Shown here: in pieces, positions 43,778 through 53,568 of the stretch | How positions within the stretch are numbered: position 1 is the stretch's first letter | How the letters are laid out: each line of letters begins with the position of its first letter | Source of the DNA: Streptomyces sp. NBRC 110035 | GTDB taxonomy: Bacteria > Actinomycetota > Actinomycetes > Streptomycetales > Streptomycetaceae | Assembly: GCF_000829695.1 (NCBI RefSeq) | Contig: NZ_BBNN01000020.1 | Location: 1-64,000 of the forward strand | DNA length: 64,000 nucleotides | Direction: 5' to 3' | Made by a program: the position numbers and the translations under genes | Notes under the pieces: model-generated | What the model was told of the DNA's origin: nothing | The model's input: the letters and a program-made list of their open reading frames with translations, nothing else | Databases searched by the model: none

Positions 43778-46182
43778 TACTGGCAGGCCTCGCAGGACTC
43801 GGGGTTCTCAAGGGAGCAGGCGACGGTCTCGGGGCCGGCGGCCGGCTGCCGGGCGGGGACGGGTGCAGGGGTGGGAACGGGTGCGGTGGCGGCGGTGGTC
43901 TGCGCCTGGGCCGCGCGGGCGATGCGGGTCGCCGGGCGCGAGCGCAGGTAGTACGTGGTCTTCAGGCCCCGCTTCCAGGCGTAGGCGTACATCGAGGAGA
44001 GCTTGCCGATGGTCGGCGTCTCCATGAACAGGTTCAGTGACTGCGACTGGTCCAGGAACGGAGTGCGGTCGGCGGCCATGTCGATCAGACCGCGCTGCGG
44101 GATCTCCCACGCGGTCCGGTACAGCTCGCGCACCTCCTCGGGGATCCGGGCGACCCCCTGGACCGAGCCGCCGGCCTCGCGCAGCGCCTCGCGGGTCCGC
44201 GCGTCCCACACGCCCAGCCGCTTCAGATCGTTCACCAGATACGAGTTGACCTGGAGGAACTCGCCGGACAGCGTCTCGCGCTTGAACAGATTGGACACCT
44301 GCGGCTCGATGCACTCGTACACCCCGGCGATGGACGCGATGGTGGCCGTCGGCGCGATCGCCAGCAGCAGGGCGTTGCGCAGGCCGACCGACGCGATGCG
44401 CCCGCGCAGCGCCGACCACCGCTCGGGCCAGGCGAGTGCGGTGTCGTAGTGGTCGGGGTGCAGCACGCCCCGGGCGGTCCGTGTGTGCTCCCAGGCAGGC
44501 AGCACACCGTCGCGTTCGGCCAGGTCGGCGGAGGTCTCGTACGCGGCGAGCATGATCCGCTCCGCGATCCGGGCGGAGAGCCGCCGGGCCCGGGGCGAGC
44601 CGAAGGGCAGGCGCAGGGCGAAGAAGACGTCCTGGAGGCCCATCACGCCCAGCCCCACCGGGCGCCAGCGCGCGTTGGAGCGGCCCGCCTGCTCGGTCGG
44701 GTAGAAGTTGATGTCCACGACCCGGTCGAGGAAGGTGACGGCCGTACGCACGGTCTCGTCCAGCCGCACCCAGTCCAGGTCACCGGCATCCCGGTCGACG
44801 AGCGCGCCGAGGTTGACCGAGCCCAGGTTGCAGACCGCGGTCTCCCCGTCGCCGGTGACCTCCAGGATCTCCGTGCACAGGTTGGACGAGTGGACGACGT
44901 GGCCGGGCTCGGCGGTCTGGTTGGCGGTGCGGTTGGCGGCGTCCTTGAACGTCATCCAGCCGTTGCCGGTCTGGGCGAGGGTCCGCATCATGCGTCCGTA
45001 CAGCTCCCGCGCGGGGATCGTCCTGCGTGCCAGGGCCGCGTCCTCGGCGGCCCGGTAGGCCGCGTCGAACTCCTCGCCCCACAGGTCGACCAGGTCCGGG
45101 ACGTCGGACGGGGAGAACAGCGACCAGGGCGCGTCGGCGTTCACCCGGCGCATGAACTCGTCCGGCACCCAGTGTGCGAGGTTCAGGTTGTGCGTACGGC
45201 GGGCGTCCTCACCGGTGTTGTCGCGCAGTTCCAGGAACTCCTCGACGTCCGAGTGCCAGGTCTCCAGGTAGACCGCCGCCGCGCCCTTGCGCCGGCCGCC
45301 CTGGTTCACGGCGGCGACCGAGGCGTCCAGGGTCTTCAGGAACGGGACGATGCCGTTGGAGTGCCCGTTGGTGCCGCGGATCAGCGAACCCCGGGAGCGG
45401 ACGCGGGAGTAGGACAGGCCGATGCCGCCGGCGTGCTTGGAGAGGCGGGCCACCTGGTGGTAGCGGTCGTAGAGGGAGTCCAGCTCGTCCTTCGGGGAGT
45501 CGAGGAGGTAGCAGGACGACATCTGGGGGTGCCGGGTACCGGAGTTGAACAGGGTGGGGGAGGAGGGAAGGTACTCCAGGCGGCTCATCAGGCGGTACAG
45601 CGCGGCGACTTCGTCCACCGGCCGGACGTCCGCGTTGCCGGCGTCCTTCGCGAGGCCCGCGGCGACCCGCAGCAGGAAGTACTGCGGTGTCTCGACGACC
45701 TTGCGGGTCACCGGATGCCGCAGCAGATAGCGGCTGTGCAGGGTGCGCAGCCCGAAGTAGCCGAAGCGGTCGTCGGCCCGCGGGTCGATCAGCGCGTCGA
45801 GCCGGTCCGCGTGCCCCTGGACGAACGCGGCGGTCCGGTCCGCGACGAGACCCTCGCGGTGCCCGGCCGCGATCGAGGACGTGAACGACGTGACTCCCTG
45901 CGAGGCGGCCTCGGCGCGGATGCCGAGGGTCAGCAGCCGGGCGGCGAGCCGGGAGTAGACGGGATCCTCGGAGATGAGCCCGGCCGCCGCCTCGGTGGCC
46001 AGCTCGCGCAGCTCGGCCTCGTCCGCGTGCGCGGACCGGCCGCGCAGCGCGGCGGCGGCGACCCGGCCGGGGTCGGCGTCCTGGAGGTCTGCGGTCAGCC
46101 CGGTCAGGGTTTGCAGCAGCGCGGCACCGGGGCCGTCGCTCGTATCGGCCGCTGAAGCAGGATCGGCTGGCGCGATGGTCAC
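43777..46182 (-). CDS. nrdA: Class Ia ribonucleotide reductase, large (R1) subunit
   Basis: An 801-residue catalytic subunit. YLEWLPSSPTLFNSG-like sequences, GGIGLSYSRVRSRGS, the AVCNLGSVNLGA active-site loop and MGLQDVFFALRL are typical. The C-terminus ends ESCEACQ, the CxxC pair reduced by thioredoxin. The GTG at 46182 follows GAGGGAGAG and is chosen over the much longer open frame to 47106, which would read through the riboswitch. It supplies dNTPs when vitamin B12 is scarce; the B12-dependent class II enzyme is expected elsewhere in the genome. Confidence 0.95.
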   Translation of the reverse strand: MTIAPADPASAADTSDGPGAALLQTLTGLTADLQDADPGRVAAAALRGRSAHADEAELRELATEAAAGLISEDPVYSRLAARLLTLGIRAEAASQGVTSFTSSIAAGHREGLVADRTAAFVQGHADRLDALIDPRADDRFGYFGLRTLHSRYLLRHPVTRKVVETPQYFLLRVAAGLAKDAGNADVRPVDEVAALYRLMSRLEYLPSSPTLFNSGTRHPQMSSCYLLDSPKDELDSLYDRYHQVARLSKHAGGIGLSYSRVRSRGSLIRGTNGHSNGIVPFLKTLDASVAAVNQGGRRKGAAAVYLETWHSDVEEFLELRDNTGEDARRTHNLNLAHWVPDEFMRRVNADAPWSLFSPSDVPDLVDLWGEEFDAAYRAAEDAALARRTIPARELYGRMMRTLAQTGNGWMTFKDAANRTANQTAEPGHVVHSSNLCTEILEVTGDGETAVCNLGSVNLGALVDRDAGDLDWVRLDETVRTAVTFLDRVVDINFYPTEQAGRSNARWRPVGLGVMGLQDVFFALRLPFGSPRARRLSARIAERIMLAAYETSADLAERDGVLPAWEHTRTARGVLHPDHYDTALAWPERWSALRGRIASVGLRNALLLAIAPTATIASIAGVYECIEPQVSNLFKRETLSGEFLQVNSYLVNDLKRLGVWDARTREALREAGGSVQGVARIPEEVRELYRTAWEIPQRGLIDMAADRTPFLDQSQSLNLFMETPTIGKLSSMYAYAWKRGLKTTYYLRSRPATRIARAAQAQTTAATAPVPTPAPVPARQPAAGPETVACSLENPESCEACQ

Positions 46183-46316
46183 GTGGGGCTCTCCCTCGCT
46201 CGGCACGGGGCCTCGGCAAGGGCAGGGGGCAGCACACGGGCACGCGCACGCGCCGCGCGTCCACCGGCCCATTCCGCGAGGCCCGGACGTCTGGCACCCG
46301 GACCGGACGGCCGGGT

Positions 46317-46440
46317 GCACTGTCGGCAGGTCCTCGGACTCAAGCCCGTGCGGGCACGCGGGAAACGTGAAAACGCACAAGTACACCGTTGCGGGACAGT
46401 TCCGGATTCGCACCGGATTCCCCTGCGGCGACAGCGAGCA
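46317..46440 (-). promoter_or_regulatory. Cobalamin (B12) riboswitch upstream of nrdAB
   Basis: On the leftward strand the leader contains GGGGAATCCGGTGCGAATCC and GGAACTGTCCCGCAACGGTG, the conserved cobalamin aptamer core, and then AGTCCGAGGACCTGCC, the B12 box. The closing stem is formed by GCTGTCGCCGCAGG and CCTGCCGACAGTGC. It lies about 135 nt before the nrdA start. In S. coelicolor a B12 riboswitch represses the class Ia reductase when cobalamin is available, which fits this position. Confidence 0.95.
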
Positions 46441-46443
46441 TGA

Positions 46444-46490
46444 GCATACATCTTGTGCCGAGTGCTGTCGGCAGCCCCATATCTTGTGTC
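46444..46490 (-). promoter_or_regulatory. Pair of NrdR boxes in the nrdAB promoter
   Basis: Two 16-bp elements, GGCACAAGATGTATGC (46444-46459) and GACACAAGATATGGGG (46475-46490) on the leftward strand, match the NrdR box (ACACAAGATATnGGG type). They are 31 bp apart start to start, the spacing typical of these paired sites. They lie directly upstream of the riboswitch, so NrdR should control initiation and cobalamin should control elongation or translation. Confidence 0.9.
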
Positions 46491-46532
46491 GTAGGGGGTG
46501 CGGCGATGCCGGGGCGAGGTGGTGTCGGAGCG

Positions 46533-47101
46533 TCAGTCCACAGGCGGGCGGCGTGATGTCGGCCAGGTGCGGAACCGGGTTCCAGTCCCGTCCGGGAGAG
46601 CGGACGAAGCCGAGACGCCCGCAGCCGCGGTGGGCCGCACGCATCGACCGCCGGGTCGACAGCACGATGCGTACGCATCCCTCGGTGGCCCGCGCCCGGT
46701 CGGCACAGGCGCGAACGAGGGCCTCCCCGGCGCCCCGGCACCCCGGCGCCGGGCTGTGCGGGCGACCGCGAGCATCCGGATCTCCGCCTCGCCGGGCCCG
46801 GCCACGTCGGCCATCGGCCTGTCGCCCGGTACGAACGCCACCTCGCCCGGCACGCTCCCGGCGCCGCGCGCCTCCGCCGCCCCGGGACGCGCCCCGGGGT
46901 CCGCCACGGCGACCAGCACCTCGGCGGCCGCGGCCCGCTGGGCGACGTCCCTGAGCTCGCCGGGGTACGCGTCGCTCCCCCGGAGTCGAGCAGCCCGTCG
47001 CGCGGACAGGCCTGCGCGGTGATCTCACCGAGCTCCTCGAACCCGTACGGCTCCACCGGCCGGGTGACGAGGTCCAAGGGCCGCGTGTGCCCCGCGGACA
47101 C
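46533..47101 (-). pseudogene. GNAT acetyltransferase gene with two frameshifts
   Basis: Three leftward frames in sequence give one GNAT-like protein: LVTRPVEPYGFEELGEITAQ up to LLDSGG, then EVLVAVADPG and AEIRMLAVARTARRRGAG, then GEALVRACADRARATEG with HRGCGRLGFVRSPGRDWNPV. Adding one G to the run at about 46977-46981 and one to the run near 46725 would restore a single frame. The RRRGAG segment is the acetyl-CoA-binding motif. Either the gene is decayed or these are homopolymer sequencing errors. The 3' boundary is uncertain, because the last frame has no stop before nrdA. Confidence 0.75.
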
Positions 47102-47142
47102 GGCAACGGGCCGCCGGATTTCTCCGGCGGCCCGTTGCCGTG
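47099..47142 (-). terminator. Perfect 19-bp hairpin terminating the symporter operon
   Basis: CACGGCAACGGGCCGCCGG and its exact complement flank a 6-nt loop. It begins 29 bp after the symporter stop codon on the leftward strand. Confidence 0.9.
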
Positions 47143-47171
47143 GTCGTGCCCGCGCAGCGTGCCGGTCCCTG

Positions 47172-48809
47172 TCAGCGCTTCCCGTCGGCTGCTTCGGCCG
47201 TGTCCAGCGGCAGCTCGGTGCTGACCCCCGGGTCGCCCGCGTCCGCCGTGTAGTCCTGCGGCCGGGTCTCGTCGATGCCCTCGGGAGCCTTGACCGCCCT
47301 CAGGGCGAAGGTCAGGGCGACCGTGACCAGAGCGTTGATCACGAAGGCGGTGAGGCCGATGTAGCCGATCTCGCCGATGCCCGGGATCTCCTGCGACGAA
47401 CCGCCGAAGTGCTTCTGCGTCGGCGAGGCCACCCCGTACGCCGCGACCGTGCCGTAGACCATGCCGACCGCCCAGCCCGCGAGCAGCGCCCAGCGGTGGA
47501 ACCAGCGGGTGAACAGGCCGCCCACCAGCGCGGGGAAGGTCTGCAGGATCCAGATGCCGCCAAGGAGCTGGAAGTTGATGGCGACCGTCTTGTCCATGGT
47601 GAGGACGAAGGCCAGTGCCCCCACCTTCACCAGGAGCGAGACCACCTTGGAGACCTTGGTCTCCTGCGCCGGCGTAGCGTCCGGTTTGATGAAGTCCTTG
47701 TAGATGTTGCGGGTGAACAGGTTCGCGGCCGCGATCGACATGATCGCCGCCGGCACCAGGGCCCCGATGCCGATGGCCGCGAAGGCCACGCCGGCGAACC
47801 AGGCCGGGAACATGTTCTCGAACAACTGCGGGATCGCCAGCTGCCCGTTGCTGACGTCGACCCCGGCCGCGATCGCCATGAAGCCGAGCAGCGCCAGCAG
47901 GCCCAGCATCAGCGAGTACAGCGGCAGGATCGTGGTGTTGCGGCGGATCACCTCACGGCTGCGCGAGGACAGCGTCGCGGTGATCGAGTGCGGGTACATG
48001 AACAGCGCGAGCGCCGAGCCCAACGCCAGCGTGGCGTAGGTCCACTGGCCCGCCTCGGCCGGCACCAGCGAACCGCGCGGCGCGCCGGTGGCCGGGTTGG
48101 TCTCGCCGTACGCATCGCTCGCCCTGGCGAAGATGTCGGCGAAGCCGCCCAGCTTGATCGGGATGTAGATGATCGCCACCGCGATCACGAGGTAGATCAG
48201 CGTGTCCTTCACGAACGCGATCAGGGCCGGGGCCCGCAGGCCCGACGAGTACGTGTACGCCGCCAGCACACCGAAGGCGATCAGCAGCGGCAGGTCCTTG
48301 ACGAACCAGTTGGTGTCCTCGCCGCCGCCGACGCCCATCACGTCCAGTACGGCCTGGATGCCGACCAGCTGGAGCGCGATGTACGGCATGGTCGCCAGGA
48401 TGCCGGTGAGCGCCACCGCCAGCGACAGCCCCTTCGAACCGAACCGGCCGCGCACGAAGTCGGAGGTCGTCACATAGCCGTGCTTGTGCGACACCGACCA
48501 CAGCCGGGGCAGGAAGGTGAAGATCAGCGGGTAGACGAGGATGGTGTACGGCACGGCGAAGAAGCCCGCCGCGCCCGCCGCGTAGATCGCCGCCGGTACG
48601 GCCACGAAGGTGTACGCGGTGTACAGGTCGCCGCCCAGCAGGAACCAGGTGACCCAGGTGCCGAACGACCGTCCGCCCAGGCCCCATTCGTCGAGGCTGT
48701 GCTCGTTGGCGGCCCTGCGCCAGCGGGCGGCCAGGAACCCCATCGCCGTGACGAGGACGAAGAAGAAGATGAAGACGGCGAGTGCCACGCCGTTCACGCC
48801 GTCGTTCAT
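47172..48809 (-). CDS. Sodium:solute symporter (SSS family, monocarboxylate permease-like)
   Basis: A 545-residue membrane transporter with about 13 transmembrane segments. WGLGGRSFGTWVTWFLLGGD, LYTAYTFVAVPAAIYAAG, MPYIALQLVGIQAVLD and ALALFMYPHSITATLSSRS match the MctP/ActP branch that takes up short-chain monocarboxylates such as acetate, lactate or pyruvate. It is translationally coupled (ATGA) to a DUF3311 protein, its usual partner. The substrate is inferred from family only. Confidence 0.92.
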   Translation of the reverse strand: MNDGVNGVALAVFIFFFVLVTAMGFLAARWRRAANEHSLDEWGLGGRSFGTWVTWFLLGGDLYTAYTFVAVPAAIYAAGAAGFFAVPYTILVYPLIFTFLPRLWSVSHKHGYVTTSDFVRGRFGSKGLSLAVALTGILATMPYIALQLVGIQAVLDVMGVGGGEDTNWFVKDLPLLIAFGVLAAYTYSSGLRAPALIAFVKDTLIYLVIAVAIIYIPIKLGGFADIFARASDAYGETNPATGAPRGSLVPAEAGQWTYATLALGSALALFMYPHSITATLSSRSREVIRRNTTILPLYSLMLGLLALLGFMAIAAGVDVSNGQLAIPQLFENMFPAWFAGVAFAAIGIGALVPAAIMSIAAANLFTRNIYKDFIKPDATPAQETKVSKVVSLLVKVGALAFVLTMDKTVAINFQLLGGIWILQTFPALVGGLFTRWFHRWALLAGWAVGMVYGTVAAYGVASPTQKHFGGSSQEIPGIGEIGYIGLTAFVINALVTVALTFALRAVKAPEGIDETRPQDYTADAGDPGVSTELPLDTAEAADGKR

Positions 48810-49072
48810 CGCCGCGCACCGCCCTTCGCCGCCGCGCGGGCACGCTGGTCACGCTGCCACAGCTTGTAGGCGATCACCGTCAGCGCGGTGGAGATCAGCA
48901 CCCACAGCATCTGGTACCAGTAGAAGAACGGGATACCGATGAAGGCGGGGTCGGTTCTCGCGTACGAACCGACCCACAGCATGGCCACGAACGGTGCTGC
49001 AAGGCAGACGCCGATGACGACGCGCGCGGGCGTCACCACCGGATCTCTGCCGGAACCTGGGGCTTGCGACAT
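48806..49072 (-). CDS. DUF3311 small membrane protein
   Basis: An 88-residue protein with two transmembrane helices (VVIGVCLAAPFVAMLWVGS and FYWYQMLWVLISTALTVIAY) and a basic tail. DUF3311 proteins are encoded directly before SSS-family permeases and are thought to act as accessory subunits. The ATG at 49072 opens MSQAPGSGRDP; the stop overlaps the symporter start. Confidence 0.9.
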   Translation of the reverse strand: MSQAPGSGRDPVVTPARVVIGVCLAAPFVAMLWVGSYARTDPAFIGIPFFYWYQMLWVLISTALTVIAYKLWQRDQRARAAAKGGARR

Positions 49073-49203
49073 CGAACGACTCCGTCCCTTCGCTGATCGC
49101 CTGCGCTGCGTAATGCGCAGGAAATCTAGGTCAGCGCGGGACCGGGGCGGAACCCCCCGTGGGGATTGCGTACTCAAACTCCACGGAAGGCCGACTCGAC
49201 GGC

Positions 49204-50022
<819 letters not shown>

Positions 50023-50099
50023 TCACATCGTGGCACGGCCGCGGCCGGGAATGTTTCCCGTACGCTCCGTGAACTCCTCTGTATACCGCCGGGCCCGGG

Positions 50100-50115
50100 G
50101 TTGGTCTAGTCCACC
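50100..50115. promoter_or_regulatory. DasR operator (dre) between dasR and nagB
   Basis: GTTGGTCTAGTCCACC closely matches the dre palindrome ACTGGTCTAGACCACT. It lies upstream of dasR and downstream of nagB. In S. coelicolor the dasR-dasA intergenic region carries such a site. Confidence 0.85.
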
Positions 50116-50175
50116 GCGGCCGCCCGGGGGCGCGCGGTCCGGGAGCCGCGGCGCGCGGCGTCCAGAGGGCTTCGG

Positions 50176-50961
50176 TCAGATCCCCTGCCAGTCCGGCTTG
50201 TTGGCGTAGGTGTGCCGGAAGTAGTCCGCGAGCTTGAGTCCGGTCGCGGCGGCCTCGTCGACGACGACCGTGACGTGCGGGTGCAGCTGCAGCGCGGACG
50301 CCGGGCACACCGCGGCCACCGGGCCCTCGACGGTCGCGGCGACCGCGCCCGCCTTGCCCTCGCCGGTGGCGAGCAGGACCAGGTGGCGGGCCTCCAGGAT
50401 GGTACCGATGCCCTGGGTGATCACGTGGTGCGGGACCTGGTCGATGTCGTCGTCGAAGAAGCGCGCGTTGTCCACCCGGGTCTGCTCGGTCAGCGTCTTG
50501 ATCCGGGTGCGCGAGGCGAGCGAGGAGCACGGCTCGTTGAACCCGATGTGCCCGTCCGTCCCGATGCCGAGCAGCTGCAGGTCGACGCCGCCGGCCTCGG
50601 CCAGCGCCCTGTCGTACGCCGCGCACGCGGCTTGTACGTCTTCGGCCGTCCCGTCGGGCCCCATGAAGGCGTCCATGCCGATGCCGAGCGGCTCCAGGAC
50701 CTCGCGCCGGAGCACCGACCGGTAGGACTCGGGGTGATCGGCGGGCAGCCCCACGTACTCGTCGAGCTGGGCGATCCTCGCCCGGGAGGTGTCCACGGCG
50801 CCGGAGCACACCTGGGCCGCCAGCGCCTCGTAGACGGGCAGGGGCGTCGATCCGGTGGCCACGCCGAGCAGGGCGTCGGAGGTGCGCCGCAGGAGATCCG
50901 CCATGGCCCCGGCGATGAGTGCGCCGCCGGCCTTGGCGTCCGGAACGATGACAACTTCCAC
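50176..50961 (-). CDS. nagB: Glucosamine-6-phosphate deaminase
   Basis: A 261-residue enzyme converting glucosamine-6-phosphate to fructose-6-phosphate and ammonia. LGVATGSTPLPVYEAL is the phosphate loop, RIAQLDEYVGLP carries the catalytic Asp, and LGIGTDGHIGFNEP is the signature with the catalytic His and Glu. The GTG start at 50961 gives VEVVIVPDAKAGG. A dre site lies 66-81 bp upstream of the start, so DasR should repress it. It is the core catabolic step of the DasR regulon. Confidence 0.95.
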   Translation of the reverse strand: MEVVIVPDAKAGGALIAGAMADLLRRTSDALLGVATGSTPLPVYEALAAQVCSGAVDTSRARIAQLDEYVGLPADHPESYRSVLRREVLEPLGIGMDAFMGPDGTAEDVQAACAAYDRALAEAGGVDLQLLGIGTDGHIGFNEPCSSLASRTRIKTLTEQTRVDNARFFDDDIDQVPHHVITQGIGTILEARHLVLLATGEGKAGAVAATVEGPVAAVCPASALQLHPHVTVVVDEAAATGLKLADYFRHTYANKPDWQGI

Positions 50962-51026
50962 GCTGAGCCTGCCGATCTGGGAGGGGACTCGACTGGGTCC
51001 GGCCCCGGAGGGGCGCGGGGCGGCCA

Positions 51027-51042
51027 TGTGGTTTAGACCAAT
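51027..51042. promoter_or_regulatory. DasR operator (dre) in the nagB promoter
   Basis: TGTGGTTTAGACCAAT matches the dre palindrome in the inner TGGT-AGACCA positions. It lies 66 bp before the nagB start and is well placed for repression. Confidence 0.9.
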
Positions 51043-51591
51043 CTCAATCTAACAGAGCGGGGGCCCCGCTCCCAGGCGGCCGGGTCAGGGAGCGGAGGGT
51101 GGCGGCGCTTTCGGCGGGCATCCGCCGCCGGCCTCCCCTCAGCATCCCAGGGCGGAACGGTCGCGGCCCGCCGGCCGAAATGAGCGTGGAATTCCGTTCC
51201 CGGGGCGTACCCCTGCGGGATAGGGTGCCTGGTGGACGCCCGGATGTCCGCTTGACCGTTGTCCCGATCGATCGTTGTCCCGGTGGTCGCGTGAGCACGT
51301 GATCGCGTGATCACGGAAAAAGACAACAACGAACAGCCTCCGACACATGGACACGGGTAGTGGTCTAGTCCACACTGCGTAACAGTGCAGCGCACGCAAG
51401 CCTGCCTTCCCCGCACAGGAAGGCGGAACGAGGACCCGGAGCTCTCTGCCCTGACTGCCCCGGATCCTCGTCCCTCGGCCGAACGGGGCCGCACACCCCG
51501 CGGCCGATGTCGCTCCGGGCTGCGGTGCCGGGAGGGCTGAGGGTCCCTCCCAGGCGCCGCGGCCCGCGGGTGTCTCCCGGGGAGGTGTGAC
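51043..51591. other. 550-bp interval between nagB and the histidine kinase
   Basis: No credible gene on either strand. It contains the third dre site at 51359-51374 and a run of partly palindromic GTGATC/CGTGATCACG sequence around 51289-51316. Promoters for nagB (leftward) and the kinase (rightward) must lie here. Confidence 0.55.
51359..51374. promoter_or_regulatory. Third DasR operator (dre)
   Basis: AGTGGTCTAGTCCACA is a strong dre match. It lies about 218 bp before the histidine kinase start and about 400 bp from nagB, so its target could be either gene or a DNA loop with the nagB-proximal site. Confidence 0.85.
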
Positions 51592-53088
51592 GTGCCGGGT
51601 ACGCTCGCTGACGTGCCCTCCATGAACGAACTCGTACACCAGCACACCGCTCTCGACGACTCCGATCTCGAGTGGCTTCATCTGCTGGTCTCGGAGTGGC
51701 AGCTGCTCTCCGACCTCTCCTTCGCCGACCTGGTCCTGTGGGTCCCCACCCGTGACGGCACCCGCTACGTGTCCGTCGCCCAGATGCGCCCCAACACCGG
51801 CCCGACCTCGTACCAGGACGACATGGTCGGTCATCTCGTCCCGCGCGGCCGGCGCCCCATGCTGGACGCGGCCCTGGACGAGGGGCGGATCGTGCGCGAG
51901 GGCGACCCGGAGTGGCGCGAGGAGGTCCCGGTCCGCGTCGAGTCCATTCCCGTACGGCGGGAGGGCCGAGTCCTCGGGGTCATCGCGCGCAACACCAACC
52001 TGCTCACGGTGCGTACCCCCAGCCGGCTGGAGCTCACCTACCTCCAGAGCGCCTCCGACCTCGCGCAGATGATCGCGGCCGGTTCCTTCCCGTTCGCGAA
52101 CCAGCAGCTCGACATGGACGCGCTGCCCCGGGTGGGCGACGGGCTGATCCGGCTCGACGCCGAGGGACTCGTCCAGTACGCCTCCCCGAACGCCCTGTCC
52201 GCCTACCACCGGATGGGCCTGGCGTCCGACCTGGTCGGCCACCACCTCGGCCGCACCACCGCCGAACTGGCACCTTCCCGCGGGCCGGTGGACGAGGCGC
52301 TGGCCAAGGTGGCCAGCGGCTGGGCACCGCGCGAGTTCGAGATCGAGGCGCCCGGCGGGGTGATCCAGTTCCGGGCGATCCCGCTCAAGCCGAAGGGGAC
52401 CCGCATCGGTTCGCTGGTCCTGCTCCGGGACGTCACCGAACTTCGCCGCCGTGAAAGGGAGTTGATCACCAAGGACGCGACCATCCGGGAGATCCACCAC
52501 CGGGTGAAGAACAACCTCCAGACGGTGGCGGCACTGCTGCGCCTCCAGGCCCGGCGGATCGGCTCCGAGCGGGGCCGCGCGGCGCTGGAGGAGGCGGTGC
52601 GCCGGGTCGGTTCCATCGCGATCGTGCACGAGACGCTCTCCCAGAACCTGGACGAGCGGGTGGAGTTCGACGAGATCGCCGACCGCGTCCTGGCGATGGT
52701 CGCCGAGATCTCACCGGGCAAGGTCACCGGCCGGCGCACCGGCCGCTTCGGCATACTCGACGCGGAGGTCGCCACCCCGCTGTCCATGGTGCTGACGGAG
52801 GTTCTGCAGAACGCCCTGGAGCACGGCTTCCGCGAGGGCGACACGGGCACGGTCGAGGTGGCGGCGGTCCGCGGCGGCACCACCAAGGAGGCCCGCCTGC
52901 TGGTCACCGTCCAGGACGACGGCGTCGGCCTGCCCGAGGACTTCGACCCGCACACCGGCGGCAACCTGGGGCTGCACATCGTACGGACCCTGGTCGAGGG
53001 TGAGCTGGGCGGCACCTTCGACATGGTCCCGGCCCCGGGCGGGGGGACACGGGTGATCCTGGACGTGCCGGTGGCCGTGGACAAGTGA
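51592..53088 (+). CDS. Sensor histidine kinase (HisKA_2 family, PdtaS-like)
   Basis: A 498-residue soluble kinase. It has an N-terminal GAF-like domain (LLSDLSFADLVLWVPTRDG), a central PAS domain (GDGLIRLDAEGLVQYASPNA), the phospho-acceptor box IREIHHRVKNNLQTVAALLR and an ATPase domain (VLTEVLQNALEHGF, VQDDGVGLPEDF, NLGLHIVRTLVEGELGG). Related kinases phosphorylate an ANTAR-type RNA-binding response regulator encoded elsewhere. The GTG at 51592 follows GGGGAGGTGTGAC; ATG 51622 is an alternative with a poorer site. A strong terminator follows. Confidence 0.92.
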   Translation: MPGTLADVPSMNELVHQHTALDDSDLEWLHLLVSEWQLLSDLSFADLVLWVPTRDGTRYVSVAQMRPNTGPTSYQDDMVGHLVPRGRRPMLDAALDEGRIVREGDPEWREEVPVRVESIPVRREGRVLGVIARNTNLLTVRTPSRLELTYLQSASDLAQMIAAGSFPFANQQLDMDALPRVGDGLIRLDAEGLVQYASPNALSAYHRMGLASDLVGHHLGRTTAELAPSRGPVDEALAKVASGWAPREFEIEAPGGVIQFRAIPLKPKGTRIGSLVLLRDVTELRRRERELITKDATIREIHHRVKNNLQTVAALLRLQARRIGSERGRAALEEAVRRVGSIAIVHETLSQNLDERVEFDEIADRVLAMVAEISPGKVTGRRTGRFGILDAEVATPLSMVLTEVLQNALEHGFREGDTGTVEVAAVRGGTTKEARLLVTVQDDGVGLPEDFDPHTGGNLGLHIVRTLVEGELGGTFDMVPAPGGGTRVILDVPVAVDK

Positions 53089-53132
53089 CGGCGAGCGGCG
53101 ACGAGCGACGTACCCGATGCAGGCGAGCGGCC

Positions 53133-53166
53133 AAGAGCCCCGGACGGCCGACCGTCCGGGGCTCTT
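53133..53166. terminator. Hairpin terminator after the histidine kinase
   Basis: AAGAGCCCCGGACGG and CCGTCCGGGGCTCTT pair perfectly around CCGA. It lies 45 bp after the kinase stop and also faces the convergent wblE gene. Confidence 0.92.
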
Positions 53167-53310
53167 GCTTGACTGATGGGTTCCCCTCCGGCTCGAAGTG
53201 AGCCGAGAACTCGGGGGAGCACCGGGGAACTGCGTGCTGCGGCTCGGGGGCGGGAGATGCGTACGCGCTGTACGCGCCGCCAAGCTCAGGCTGTCAGCAG
53301 GGGTGGGTTG

Positions 53311-53568
53311 TCAGGCGGAGGCCTGACGGGCCCGGTTGCGGGCGGCGCGGCGCTTCATCGCACGGCGCTCGTCCTCGCTGAGACCACCCCAGACGCCGGA
53401 GTCCTGACCGGACTCGAGTGCCCACTGAAGGCAGCTCTCGATCACCGGGCAGCGACGGCAGACGGCCTTGGCTTCCTCGATCTGCAGCAGCGCAGGACCG
53501 GTGTTGCCGATGGGGAAGAAGAGCTCGGGGTCTTCCTCGCGGCAAACGGCGTTGTGACGCCAGTCCAT
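53311..53568 (-). CDS. wblE: WhiB-family iron-sulphur protein WblE
   Basis: An 85-residue WhiB-like protein. Four cysteines for a [4Fe-4S] cluster are in WRHNAVCREEDPELFF, AVCRRCPVIESC; the beta-turn signature GVWGGLSEDER and a basic C-terminal tail (RRAMKRRAARNRARQ) follow. WblE is widely conserved in actinobacteria and acts as a transcription cofactor. Synteny with the S. coelicolor SCO5240 region supports the name. Confidence 0.94.
   Translation of the reverse strand: MDWRHNAVCREEDPELFFPIGNTGPALLQIEEAKAVCRRCPVIESCLQWALESGQDSGVWGGLSEDERRAMKRRAARNRARQASA

Noticed and set aside
44449..46155. 568-codon rightward frame over nrdA
   Set aside because: Antisense shadow of nrdA, rich in Val, Gly and Arg, without a plausible domain.
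43777..47106. NrdA with a 300-residue N-terminal extension
   Set aside because: The extension reads through the riboswitch, NrdR boxes and the broken GNAT gene. GTG 46182 has a good ribosome site and gives a normal-size NrdA.
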